Source of the DNA: Lachnospiraceae bacterium
Lineage (GTDB): Bacteria; Bacillota; Clostridia; Lachnospirales; Lachnospiraceae
Assembly (NCBI GenBank): GCA_017470935.1
Contig: JAFUXG010000058.1
Coordinates: 1-36,694 of the forward strand
Reading direction: 5' to 3'
Length of the DNA stretch: 36,694 bases
Positions 6,558 to 16,466 of this stretch are shown here, one piece after another. How positions within the stretch are numbered: position 1 is the stretch's first letter; every line of letters begins with the position of its first letter. The position numbers and the translations under genes are program-made. Below the pieces are notes generated by a model. That model made no database searches. It saw only the letters and a list, made by a program, of their open reading frames with translations, and was not told the origin of the DNA.

Positions 6558-9548
6558 TTACCAGCCTTCCTTTGTTCTATCCCCACCAGAGCCTTCTGCC
6601 ATATTGTATTCAGGAAGCACGATCATCACCTTGAACAGATCCCCGTCAAGCTCCAATGAAAAGTCACCGTTCATGAGCTTTGTCAGATCCCCTGCTATGG
6701 AAAGACCAAGTCCGCTGCCCTCTGTAGTCCTTGAGGAATCACCCCTTGTAAATCTCTCCATAAGCTCATCAGCATTTATATTAAGCTGCGCCCTTGAGAT
6801 ATTCTTCATGGTGAAGCTCACCCTTCCATTCTCATTTACCAGATCGATATAAATGCGTGTGCCCTCCATAGCATATTTATAAGCATTTTGAAGCACATTA
6901 TCAAGGACTCTGAAAAGTCTTCGTCCATCTGCCATGACCATAGCAGCACCCTCAGATATTCTCTCTGCTTCACTCTGTTCCAACGCCTCTCTGTTCTCAG
7001 TATTTGCAGCATTTTTATCAGAAGCCGTATGTGCTCCACTCTTTCTAGCCGGATAGCTTGCCACCACCGTCAGATTCTTCTCTGCAAATTTATCCTCAAA
7101 CTCCCCAAGAGCCTGCTTCACCAGCTCCTCAAAGGACAGGGGCATCATGTTAAGCTCTATATTGCCGGATGTAGCCTTGGCTGCTTCCACCAAGTCCTCT
7201 GTAAGCTGCTGCAGCCTGTGTGCCTTGGAATCTAATACCTCCACATAATGAGCCGCTTCGGGGGTAGGCATCTTCTCCCGCTTTAGCAGATTGATATAAT
7301 TGATAATAGATGTGAGTGGTGTCTTAAGATCATGTGACACATTCGTAATAAGCTCCGTCTTCATGCGCTCGTCCTTAATGGAGGTCTCTACCGCAGTTTT
7401 CAAGCCATCCCCAATGTGACTGACTCCCCTTGCAAGCTCTCTGAAAATAGATGTCCGGCTGTTGATCTCCACCTTTGTATCAAGGTCTCCTTCGGTAATC
7501 CTATGAACACCCTCCTCAAGCTTTTTGATATCAGAGGATATTCTATGCATGGCAGCAATCGTGACCACCCACATGACAGCAAATAATATCTCGCCAAGAA
7601 GCACTGATTCGACCTCTCCCTGTGCTCCTCTATAGCATCGCATAGCTATATATGCAACAAGCCAGATCTCTATTAATATATATGCCGCCGTATAGATCAT
7701 CAGTCTGTCAGCGCTCTTCTTACTCTTAACCCACAGCGTCAGCCTCCTGTAAAGCTTGCGCACATAAATTCTGCTCCTTAGATTATGCGCCTTGATCCTT
7801 CTGGCAAAGCTCAAGGTAAGCTGCATGAATACAAAACCAAAAATGATGGAAGAAAGCACTCCTATCAGAACTGTCCTAAGCTCACCCATACTGCTTATGT
7901 AGCTTAATGCTGTCCTGCCGTTATAATCGTACTCTGTCTGCATGGCAATCCAGACAAACAGCGCTGATGCCCCTATGGAAAGCACATATATAAGAAACCA
8001 CAGCTCTGTGGGAAGCTTATCAAAGCTCCTTAGAACAACCTTTCCAGCAAGCTTATCCTCCCTGCTTTCCCGGCCCGTGGTCATTATAAGATACGCCGCC
8101 TGTATGATCAGCAGCACAAAGCATATAACAGCCCCTGCAATAATATATCTTATATATTCTCCAACAGCCTCATATCCAAGCAGATAGGATGCTGATAAGC
8201 TATGATCTGCAGGGGACAGCTTCGACCTGTCGATCCCAAAATACATCACATGGTCTGTACTGAGCTCATTTAGTTTTGTTTTGATATACTCCGCACCGTG
8301 CAATTCATCGAAGGGCTTTGGATGGGATATCTCATCCTCGTTATCGCCCCATGCGTCATAAGCTATGCCACCGTCGTAATCATCACCCCATTCTACATAG
8401 GATATATCATTCTTAAATTCCACAATCTCCTGTGCACTATTAACATTGGAATAAATGGTCTTATTCTCCCCGCCAATCTCAATGTAATACACAAAGGCAC
8501 TATCCTGCCGTATTTCCAGTTCCCTGCTTGCTTCTTCAGTATCCACATAGGAAGCTGATACATCCTCCCATACATCAGACAGGTTCCTGCTCCACAAAAG
8601 AGGGAAAATTATGCTGCCCACATCCTCACCAATGTCTGAATGTGAATCAATCTCAGACTTAACCTCATCAACATCATACATATAATAATCGTAAGGGGAG
8701 AAATAATCATCCCAGGTGGAATAGAACACATTTGTCTCCGGATCGTACACCGCATACTTAAGTGTTGACAGATTAGGAAGACCCTCTGCATTCAGAATAA
8801 TGTTGATAGCTGAAGCATCATCACTTATGTCCAGATCATAATTAATGGAAGATCCCTCATCCCCATTTATCTTCAAATATCCCGAATTATCATCCTTTGT
8901 ACCATTATTCTTTTTGGTCCCATTTAATGCCTTCATCACATCCGAATCCATGTAAATGAAATAGGCAGACTCAGAGAACTTATCTGAAAACCGAAGGTCT
9001 GTATTCTTTATGCCGTTTTGCGTAAAAATGCGGATAAATGCCTCACTGTCAAAATACAGATAACAGCTGCTGTCACCAGAAAGCTTCTCAATATAATCGG
9101 AGATATATTCGTAATCATATACGCTGCCAAGCAAATCCTTTCCTGAGGTCACATAGTCCTTAATATCCATGGTATTATCGATATAATCAATACCATTCCG
9201 TCTCATAACCTCTATATCGTAGCTGTTGATAACGCCCTTTCCCGCATCGATTATCTGAAACTCCTGTCTGCTGCTGTTCTTCTCCACATCCCTGACGCAG
9301 CCTGCGATCTCTGCCGCCTCATCACCGATCTTATTCAGAAGCTTACTAGAGCTATAGAAATCATAATCCTTGTCAGTAAGTATCCTTGCTCCAAATTCCT
9401 CAAACACATACCCCGCAAGGCCTAAAAACAGCATAAAAAGCATGAATGTGAGCATACAAAGAATGCCTCTCACCCATTTCCCGGCTCTCGTGTATGCCCA
9501 CTGTCCCTTTACCTTTACTGTATTTTCCTCCTCAACGCCTTTTCCCAT
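6558..9548 (-). CDS. large multi-pass sensor histidine kinase
   Basis: The product is 996 aa. A membrane helix at about 27-48 is followed by a 415-residue extracellular domain with no recognised fold, rich in Asp, Ser and Tyr. Five further helices follow (about 466-488, 513-535, 556-580, 613-635, 646-668), then a HAMP-like linker, a HisKA domain with the phosphorylated H739 in NVSHDLKTPL, and an ATPase domain with the N box NVLQNAYKYA and G box GSGLGLSIA. A hydrophilic insertion of about 35 residues (near 850-885) precedes the N box. It lies 31 bp downstream of the OmpR-type regulator, so the two form one operon. The kinase core resembles VanS-type kinases; the membrane part is far larger, suggesting sensing at the cell envelope. 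Ligand unknown. Confidence 0.9.
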   Translation of the reverse strand: MGKGVEEENTVKVKGQWAYTRAGKWVRGILCMLTFMLFMLFLGLAGYVFEEFGARILTDKDYDFYSSSKLLNKIGDEAAEIAGCVRDVEKNSSRQEFQIIDAGKGVINSYDIEVMRRNGIDYIDNTMDIKDYVTSGKDLLGSVYDYEYISDYIEKLSGDSSCYLYFDSEAFIRIFTQNGIKNTDLRFSDKFSESAYFIYMDSDVMKALNGTKKNNGTKDDNSGYLKINGDEGSSINYDLDISDDASAINIILNAEGLPNLSTLKYAVYDPETNVFYSTWDDYFSPYDYYMYDVDEVKSEIDSHSDIGEDVGSIIFPLLWSRNLSDVWEDVSASYVDTEEASRELEIRQDSAFVYYIEIGGENKTIYSNVNSAQEIVEFKNDISYVEWGDDYDGGIAYDAWGDNEDEISHPKPFDELHGAEYIKTKLNELSTDHVMYFGIDRSKLSPADHSLSASYLLGYEAVGEYIRYIIAGAVICFVLLIIQAAYLIMTTGRESREDKLAGKVVLRSFDKLPTELWFLIYVLSIGASALFVWIAMQTEYDYNGRTALSYISSMGELRTVLIGVLSSIIFGFVFMQLTLSFARRIKAHNLRSRIYVRKLYRRLTLWVKSKKSADRLMIYTAAYILIEIWLVAYIAMRCYRGAQGEVESVLLGEILFAVMWVVTIAAMHRISSDIKKLEEGVHRITEGDLDTKVEINSRTSIFRELARGVSHIGDGLKTAVETSIKDERMKTELITNVSHDLKTPLTSIINYINLLKREKMPTPEAAHYVEVLDSKAHRLQQLTEDLVEAAKATSGNIELNMMPLSFEELVKQALGEFEDKFAEKNLTVVASYPARKSGAHTASDKNAANTENREALEQSEAERISEGAAMVMADGRRLFRVLDNVLQNAYKYAMEGTRIYIDLVNENGRVSFTMKNISRAQLNINADELMERFTRGDSSRTTEGSGLGLSIAGDLTKLMNGDFSLELDGDLFKVMIVLPEYNMAEGSGGDRTKEGW

Positions 9549-9579
9549 GCTTTCCTCCTATTCCAGTCCCGCATCTTTC

Positions 9580-10269
9580 CTACTTCTTCTCCATGTGGTA
9601 GCCCACGCCCCACATAACCTTGATGTAGTCCGGATTTTTTGGATTGATCTCGATCTTCTCCCTGATCCTTCTTATATGTACCGAAACGATATTATCTGTG
9701 GCATAAGCGTCCTCTCCCCAGATTCTTTCATAAATCTCACCGGAGGAGAACACCTTCCCCGGATTCTCCATAAAAAGCTTAAGTATATTATACTCTGTAG
9801 GTGTAAGCTTCACCGGCTCACCCTCCACCGTCACCAGCTTCTTATCCTTGTCCATTTCTATGGCACCATTTACAAGCACATCCTCATCCTCCTTGTCGAT
9901 ACCGCCAAGGGAGGTATATCTTCTAAGCTGGGACTTGACCCTCGCCACCAGCTCCAGAGGATTAAAGGGCTTTGTCATGTAATCGTCAGCACCCACATTA
10001 AGCCCCAGGATCTTGTCCGTATCCTCAGACTTTGCAGACAGCAGAATTACGGGGATAGAGCTTTTCTCCCTCAGCTCATACAGGGCATGAATACCGTCAA
10101 GCTCCGGCATCATTATATCCAGTATGATCAAATGGATCTCCTCACTCTTCATTATATCAAGTGCCTGGCGCCCGTTATAAGCAGGGATTATTGTGTACCC
10201 CTCCTGCTTCAGATATATGGTAATAGCCTCCACGATTTCCTTATCATCATCGCATACTAAAATGTTCAT
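9580..10269 (-). CDS. OmpR/PhoB-family response regulator
   Basis: The product is 229 aa. The receiver domain (1-115) has the acidic pocket CDDD at 6-9, the phospho-acceptor D51 in LIILDIMMP, the switch residue S78 and the conserved K100 in MTKPFNP. Residues about 130-228 form a winged-helix DNA-binding domain, with KLTPTEYNILKLFMENPGKV and the recognition region TDNIVSVHIRRIREKI. It is closest in style to VanR-like regulators of Firmicutes. It is the first gene of the operon with the sensor kinase 31 bp downstream. An AAAGGGGAG ribosome site precedes the ATG. Its upstream region carries copy B of a dispersed palindrome that may contain the promoter or a control site. Confidence 0.93.
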   Translation of the reverse strand: MNILVCDDDKEIVEAITIYLKQEGYTIIPAYNGRQALDIMKSEEIHLIILDIMMPELDGIHALYELREKSSIPVILLSAKSEDTDKILGLNVGADDYMTKPFNPLELVARVKSQLRRYTSLGGIDKEDEDVLVNGAIEMDKDKKLVTVEGEPVKLTPTEYNILKLFMENPGKVFSSGEIYERIWGEDAYATDNIVSVHIRRIREKIEINPKNPDYIKVMWGVGYHMEKK

Positions 10270-10301
10270 GCTTTTCTCCCCTTTATGTGTATATTATACT
10301 G

Positions 10302-10369
10302 GGTAATTGCGAAGCTCAAATAAACTCTTTAATAGTTGTGAACATTGTTAATAAGTTTCACAATCACCT
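10302..10369. repeat. dispersed imperfect palindrome, copy B
   Basis: It has ends GTAATTGCGAAGCT and AGTTTCACAATCAC and a core AGTTGTGAACATT. It resembles 6112-6175 in order of elements and sequence, but with a longer arm in the middle. Confidence 0.6.
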
Positions 10370-10465
10370 ATATATTATGCTTATTTTTTTTCACTCATAT
10401 AGTATAGCAGACATTTCTTAAGAAAAAAGGCTCTAAATCATTAAGAAAAAATGAAGATTAGAAAA

Positions 10466-10523
10466 CCACCTTATACCAATGATATATACTCAGCTTCAAG
10501 TATATATCATTGCGGTAAGGTGG
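10466..10523 (-). terminator. long hairpin, possible terminator
   Basis: CCACCTTA and AATGATATATAC pair perfectly with GTATATATCATT and TAAGGTGG across a small internal loop, giving about 22 paired bases and a 10-nt loop. On the minus strand it is followed by TTTTC. It lies about 130 nt beyond the coiled-coil gene and may end that transcript; it could also be a miniature element. Confidence 0.5.
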
Positions 10524-10604
10524 CTTCCAATATCATATCCCTGCTATGCCTATTTCTATATTAAATACTTATAATTATCCAATGTCTTTAAGTCAATAAT
10601 ACTA

Positions 10605-10640
10605 TCTATATAATAATCTATATAATAATCTATATATTAA
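10605..10640. repeat. 12-bp tandem repeat, three copies
   Basis: The unit TCTATATAATAA is present three times (the third copy has one change). It lies between the long hairpin and the stop of the coiled-coil gene. The unit has no spacers, so it is not CRISPR. Confidence 0.85.
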
Positions 10641-10651
10641 TCAATCCAACA

Positions 10652-11473
10652 TCAATTCCCGAATTTTGCAGCAGCCTCCGCCATAGCAGCGTCAAGCTCT
10701 GCCTGTTTTGCCGCTTCATCCTCGGCAGCCTCCCGCTGCAGGCGCTCAAAGATCTCCTGGGCCCTTCTCATCTCCTCTGCCTCTTTATCCCCTTGGCTTC
10801 CTGCACCATCGCCGCCAGACTCACCTGCTGCCGAAGCATTGTTATCTCCACCTGCTGCACCAGCCTGCTCCGCAGCCTTTCTCTTTGCCTCTTCAATCTC
10901 CGCCTGCTTCGCTGCTTCATCAGCAGCTGCCTCACTGTTAAGTCTGTCAATTATCTCCTGGGCCCTCTTAAGCTCCTCTGCTTCCTTTGCCTCCTGGGCT
11001 GCGTTCTTTCCCTGTGCAATAAATGAATCCACATCAACCTTGTTTGCGTTCATGATGGAAGCAAGCCTTGCCTCCTCCTCAGCCTTACGCTTTGCAGCCT
11101 CAGCTTCCTTACGGGCCTTTTCCACCTCGTCAAAATGCTTGCCCTCTCTATCGTTGTTAATTCTGTCAAGCACCGCCTGTGCATCCCCTGATGCTACCGG
11201 GCCCTTCTTATTCATCCCCGGCATTGTAACCGTCTTGCCGCTTGAAGTGCCGCCGCCTGAAGCAGTCTTGCTGCCTTCTGAAGCTTCAGCATCTGCTTCA
11301 CCTGAAACAGCCCCATCAGCAGCCGGTGTCTCCGGCTCCTCTCCTTCTGTATGAAACCTCTGCTTACTGCCACTATTATCAATATGAAATACCGGCAGCA
11401 GTACTGTCTGGTACCATTTTACAATGTGATTTTTAAAGTTCATGAAAAAATTATTTTCACGCCAAAAACTCAT
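10652..11473 (-). CDS. Ala/Glu-rich coiled-coil repeat protein, unknown function
   Basis: The product is 273 aa from the ATG at 11473, which has GGGGTGG 5 nt before it; a GTG three codons upstream overlaps that site and is rejected. Residues 1-35 are more hydrophobic and may be an amphipathic or membrane-near segment (NHIVKWYQTVLLPVFHI). A Gly/Ser/Thr-rich linker follows (about 45-100). The rest is predicted helical, built from repeats: two units of about 33 residues share RAQEI-x-x-RL and DEAAKQAE, and a shorter related unit (AQAVLDRINNDREG) comes first. A Gly-rich spacer separates the two long units. There is no known domain. The composition resembles scaffold or surface proteins; the role is unknown. 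Confidence 0.65.
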   Translation of the reverse strand: MSFWRENNFFMNFKNHIVKWYQTVLLPVFHIDNSGSKQRFHTEGEEPETPAADGAVSGEADAEASEGSKTASGGGTSSGKTVTMPGMNKKGPVASGDAQAVLDRINNDREGKHFDEVEKARKEAEAAKRKAEEEARLASIMNANKVDVDSFIAQGKNAAQEAKEAEELKRAQEIIDRLNSEAAADEAAKQAEIEEAKRKAAEQAGAAGGDNNASAAGESGGDGAGSQGDKEAEEMRRAQEIFERLQREAAEDEAAKQAELDAAMAEAAAKFGN

Positions 11474-11597
11474 ATGCACCACCCCAAAACATACTTAATA
11501 TATCTCCGATTTTATCACAAAAGGATTGTTTTTGCCACAACATCTTCCTTTACATATATTGGCTTTTCTATTTGTTTTTACTAATCCACACACAAAC

Positions 11598-13202
11598 TTA
11601 CGCCAGCTGCTTTTCAACCCTCTCAATCACACAGCTATGGCTTTTTGTCTTATCATCATAATTAATTCCCACAAGAACGATCTCCCCGCCATAATCCTCT
11701 AACACAGCAGGATAGTTCTTCTCTTTTATCTGCGATATGGCGGCATCTTCTGATTTATTCCATTTAAGCTCTACAAGGATTGCAGGATCAGGCCTGTTCC
11801 TCTTTGGGATATATACAACATCTGCTATTCCGGTTCCTGACGGAAGCTCCTCCACCTTCATATATCTATCAACACAGACAATATAAGCAAACTTAATAAC
11901 ATAGCGGAGCGCCTGTTCATTGTTGTAAAATGTCGGTGCGTAGTTGGATTGTCGGATACGTTCTATCGCTTCCGTAACTGCATCTGAATTACCGGACAGG
12001 GTATCATTTAGCAACTTTTCCGATGACTTGATCAAATCTGCCAGTGTCGTCAATTCTGCATTACCAACCAGTTTAACAAATTCACTTTGTACCTCAGCAT
12101 TAGGAATTCTGGCCTGTCCTGTCATGCTGTCATATGTCAGATACCCCAAGTGTATCATCAGTGTCAACACATCATCTTTTTTACGAAAGGACACAAAATC
12201 ATTTTTGAATTCATCTGTACTAACGTCAATCTCTTCACCGGAAATCAATCTTAACACCGTTTCCTTTAGGCCATCAAAATTCATGTTAATATAAGTTTCC
12301 AAAGCATCTGCAGCAGATGTATATTTCCAATATGATTTATACTTCTTTGCATCCATTGCCTGCATCAAGGAATACGGATTATATATAGATGTCTCCCTGC
12401 CCATTGTATATCCGTCATACCATCTTCTTGCCTCGACAAAATCCATATCATTTTCCATACAAAGCTTTCTAACATCATTTTGGTTGAAGCCCGTATATTT
12501 ATCAAAGCTTCTAGGATCAAGTACCGAATACTCCCGAAAATCTGATATGGCAGACTGGGATCCATCCTTCTTAATCGGAAGAATACCCGTCATATAGCAC
12601 GCCGCCACCGCATATGGTGTAAAATCCCTATTCTTAAACAGACCGCGAAGAAAACTCAAATAACGCTCCTGTGTCTCCTTGTCTTCCTTCGCCTCACGAA
12701 TCAAGGCATCCCACTCATCAATTACAAATACAAACTTACGCCCAGACCTCTCTTCATACTGTTTTAAACATTCCGGCAAACTTGTTATATCTTGAATATC
12801 CGGGTATATCTTTACAATATCCTTTTTAATAGCTTCCCTAATCATATCTGGCACATCAGAAATCTCTTTATTCATAGCCTTATTACTTTTTACCTCAGAT
12901 ATAAAGCCGGTAATGTCCATTGCAATTACATTATATTTATTTAAATGCTCTTCATAGCTTTGATATTTACTTATTTGATAATTATCAAACAGCTTGTGAG
13001 AATCGCAGCTACAATCATAATAAGCGACAAGCATACTTGCAGCAATTGATTTTCCGAATCGTCTCGGTCTGCTTATACAAGTAAGCTTATTAAGAGTGTT
13101 AATTGTTCCATTTACAACATCTATCAATCCTGTCTTATCAACATAATCACTACATATCACTTCAGCAAATGCTTCATTTCCCGGATTTAAATGTACTCCC
13201 AT
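11598..13202 (-). CDS. AAA-ATPase-like protein with PD-(D/E)XK nuclease fold
   Basis: The product is 534 aa. The first part belongs to the AAA-ATPase-like family: Walker A is RPRRFGKS near residue 50 and Walker B is KFVFVIDEWDALI near residue 155. The C-terminal part (about 420-530) resembles the PD-(D/E)XK superfamily 9 domain (formerly DUF1703), with GIADVVYIP and ILVELKWNKS giving the D...E-x-K pattern. The start at 13202 is chosen because AAGGAAGG lies just before it; the ATG six codons upstream has no ribosome site. Such genes occur in many copies in gut anaerobes, often as accessory genes, and their role is not known. A possible promoter (TTGTGT-16-TATATT) lies at 13227-13254 on the minus strand. 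Confidence 0.8.
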   Translation of the reverse strand: MGVHLNPGNEAFAEVICSDYVDKTGLIDVVNGTINTLNKLTCISRPRRFGKSIAASMLVAYYDCSCDSHKLFDNYQISKYQSYEEHLNKYNVIAMDITGFISEVKSNKAMNKEISDVPDMIREAIKKDIVKIYPDIQDITSLPECLKQYEERSGRKFVFVIDEWDALIREAKEDKETQERYLSFLRGLFKNRDFTPYAVAACYMTGILPIKKDGSQSAISDFREYSVLDPRSFDKYTGFNQNDVRKLCMENDMDFVEARRWYDGYTMGRETSIYNPYSLMQAMDAKKYKSYWKYTSAADALETYINMNFDGLKETVLRLISGEEIDVSTDEFKNDFVSFRKKDDVLTLMIHLGYLTYDSMTGQARIPNAEVQSEFVKLVGNAELTTLADLIKSSEKLLNDTLSGNSDAVTEAIERIRQSNYAPTFYNNEQALRYVIKFAYIVCVDRYMKVEELPSGTGIADVVYIPKRNRPDPAILVELKWNKSEDAAISQIKEKNYPAVLEDYGGEIVLVGINYDDKTKSHSCVIERVEKQLA

Positions 13203-13226
13203 ACTTGCACCTTCCTTCATTTATTC

Positions 13227-13254
13227 AATATAATTACATACCTTTATTACACAA
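13227..13254 (-). promoter_or_regulatory. candidate promoter of the AAA-ATPase-like gene
   Basis: On the minus strand TTGTGT and TATATT are separated by 16 bp, about 25 nt before the start codon. The match to consensus is moderate. Confidence 0.35.
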
Positions 13255-13392
13255 AAAATGAACAAATAAATTATTTATTTCAATTATTGTAATTATACCC
13301 AATTCTATATCTATGTGCAATGGAAAAAGCTTAATTGGAAAGCCAAAGAAATCATCTCGATTTTTTGTGCGTATAATTCCTAATAATAATTT

Positions 13393-13422
13393 AAGGGCAG
13401 CCACATCAATACAGCTGCCCTT
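13393..13422 (-). terminator. candidate terminator of the atp operon
   Basis: AAGGGCAGC pairs with GCTGCCCTT (9 bp, 12-nt loop) 13 bp past the epsilon stop codon. The minus-strand tail is AAATTATTATT, so the U-tract is imperfect; the plus-strand side has TTTT. Confidence 0.6.
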
Positions 13423-13434
13423 TTGCTATTTCAT

Positions 13435-13830
13435 TTACCCTTTCAGGCTAAGACGTACCAACGCTCGCTTAAGCGCCAGCTCAGCACGATTCATATCTAT
13501 TCCGGAGCCTTCCTCGATTCGACGTCTTGCACGAATCTCTGCCTCCTTGGCACGATTGGCATCAATCTCATCCGGCCATTCACAACTCTCAGCAAGTATT
13601 GTAACACCATCCTGAAGAATCTGTATGAATCCGGACATCAATGTTGCTTCCTTCACTGTGTCATCCTCATGAATACGAAGAACACCAGGCGCAACTATCG
13701 CTGTAAGAGGAATGTGCTTTGGATAGACACCCATGTCACCCTCGGTTGTTGTAAACTCCACAAAGGTTATATCACCCTCATAGAATATACGCTCAGGAGC
13801 GACAATCTTAAGTTTCATTGTATCTGCCAT
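13435..13830 (-). CDS. atpC: F-type ATP synthase epsilon subunit
   Basis: The product is 131 aa, the usual length. The N-terminal beta-sandwich (KLKIVAPERIFYEGDITFVE, GDMGVYPKHIPLTA) and the C-terminal helical hairpin (ANRAKEAEIRARRRIEE) are both present. It couples the rotor to the catalytic head and can inhibit ATP hydrolysis. It is the last gene of the atp operon, 82 bp after atpD. Confidence 0.95.
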   Translation of the reverse strand: MADTMKLKIVAPERIFYEGDITFVEFTTTEGDMGVYPKHIPLTAIVAPGVLRIHEDDTVKEATLMSGFIQILQDGVTILAESCEWPDEIDANRAKEAEIRARRRIEEGSGIDMNRAELALKRALVRLSLKG

Positions 13831-13912
13831 AGAATTTCTCCTTTTCGGTGAATTCTTACGATCGCATTTCTTTGAAACAATGCAATCTAATATACACGTT
13901 CACTCTCAACAA

Positions 13913-15316
<1,404 letters not shown>

Positions 15317-15342
15317 TTAATTTAATATCTTTCCTTTTAAGA

Positions 15343-15493
15343 GCAATTTCTTAATTATCTATTTTTATTAACAGCGCGAGTTATTATATATCTTTTTAAA
15401 AGGGCATTCCCTCTGTGTACCTTTGAACCAGCCTCACTTCGTTCGGCAAGGTCTCAGGCATGCAACCGCATCAAAAACCAATTAAGAAATTGC
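15343..15493. repeat. spacer bounded by a perfect 14-bp inverted repeat
   Basis: GCAATTTCTTAATT (15343-15356) is the exact inverse of AATTAAGAAATTGC (15480-15493). The right arm contains the last codons and stop of atpG. The 123 bp between include a GC-richer part with CACTTCGTTCGGCAAGG. This suggests a small inserted element or an end-duplication between atpG and atpD. Confidence 0.8.
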
Positions 15494-16339
15494 CTCCGCA
15501 CCCGCAATAATCTCTGTAAGCTCCTGTGTAATGGAGCCCTGACGGGCACGATTGTATTTCAAGGTCAAATCAGCAATCATTTCATCTGCATTCTTTGTAG
15601 CAGAATCCATTGCCTGCATACGGGCACCATTTTCACTGGCTACTGCCTCAATAAATGCACCGTAGATAATGTTGTTAATATACTTTGGAATGATCATATC
15701 CAGAGCTTCCTCTTCCTCCGGCTCATAGTTCATAAGCGTCAGACGGTCAATCTCCGCATCCTGCATAATCTCATCCACATCAATGGGCAAAAGCTTTACA
15801 AGTCTTGTCTCATGTACCACCGTATTCTTAAAATAGGTGTATGCAAGATATATCTCTCCCACATTTCCCTGCTCATAAGACGATAATACATTCTTGCCAA
15901 TCTGGATCGCATCGGCATAGAGGGGCTCATTCATAACCTCGGAATAATCCTCCACTATATTAAAGCCCTTTCTTGAAAGTCCCTCAAGACCCTTCTTACC
16001 CACTGCATATATATCCGTATTTTCCGGCGTAAATGCTGCCGCAATCTCCTTCACAATATTGTTATTGTATCCTCCCGCAAGTCCTCTGTTAGAGGTAAGG
16101 GCGATAACTGCTTTTCTGTCAGACTCGCTCTCCTTGAGATAACGGTGGTTGACCGTTCCTGTTCTTGCCAAAATGGAACACATTGTATCATATAACATTG
16201 TGAAGTACGGCTTATTGCTCTCTGCCCTGGCTTTGGCCTTCTGAAGCTTTACCGTAGATACCAGCTTCATCGCTTTCGTGATCTGGCCGGTACTGGCAAC
16301 GCTTTCCTTACGCCGCTTAATATCTCTCATGGATGCCAA
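15482..16339 (-). CDS. atpG: F-type ATP synthase gamma subunit
   Basis: The product is 285 aa. The N-terminal MASMRDIKRRKESV and the C-terminal YNRARQGSITQELTEIIAGA are the conserved helices of the rotor shaft. The start is TTG at 16339: it has AGAGGTG about 7 nt before it and gives the usual MASM-(R/K)-(D/E)-IK beginning, while the ATG three codons later is too far from the site. The use of TTG may lower the yield of gamma, of which one is needed per complex. Confidence 0.95.
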   Translation of the reverse strand: MASMRDIKRRKESVASTGQITKAMKLVSTVKLQKAKARAESNKPYFTMLYDTMCSILARTGTVNHRYLKESESDRKAVIALTSNRGLAGGYNNNIVKEIAAAFTPENTDIYAVGKKGLEGLSRKGFNIVEDYSEVMNEPLYADAIQIGKNVLSSYEQGNVGEIYLAYTYFKNTVVHETRLVKLLPIDVDEIMQDAEIDRLTLMNYEPEEEEALDMIIPKYINNIIYGAFIEAVASENGARMQAMDSATKNADEMIADLTLKYNRARQGSITQELTEIIAGAEAIS

Positions 16340-16466
16340 GACATATCACCTCTTTCTAATATTTGTTAAAGCAATGTTATTATTTAACCCGTAACGGCAT
16401 ACATCCTTGAATTATCCTATCCCCGTTTTGAAAGGGACAGGTCATTCTCAGCGTACGCAGGTCACA

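Noticed and set aside
9370-10260. A 296-codon open frame on the plus strand opposite the response regulator
   Set aside because: It is antisense to a well-defined OmpR-type gene, has no domain, and has the composition of a reverse-frame shadow.
10605-10640. Tandem repeats as a CRISPR array
   Set aside because: The 12-bp units are directly adjacent without spacers, and no cas genes are nearby. The same holds for the 33-bp pair at 34996-35061.
10839-11354. A 171-codon plus-strand open frame opposite the coiled-coil gene
   Set aside because: It is the mirror of Ala/Glu-rich repeats (giving Ala/Ser runs) and has no own ribosome site or motif.
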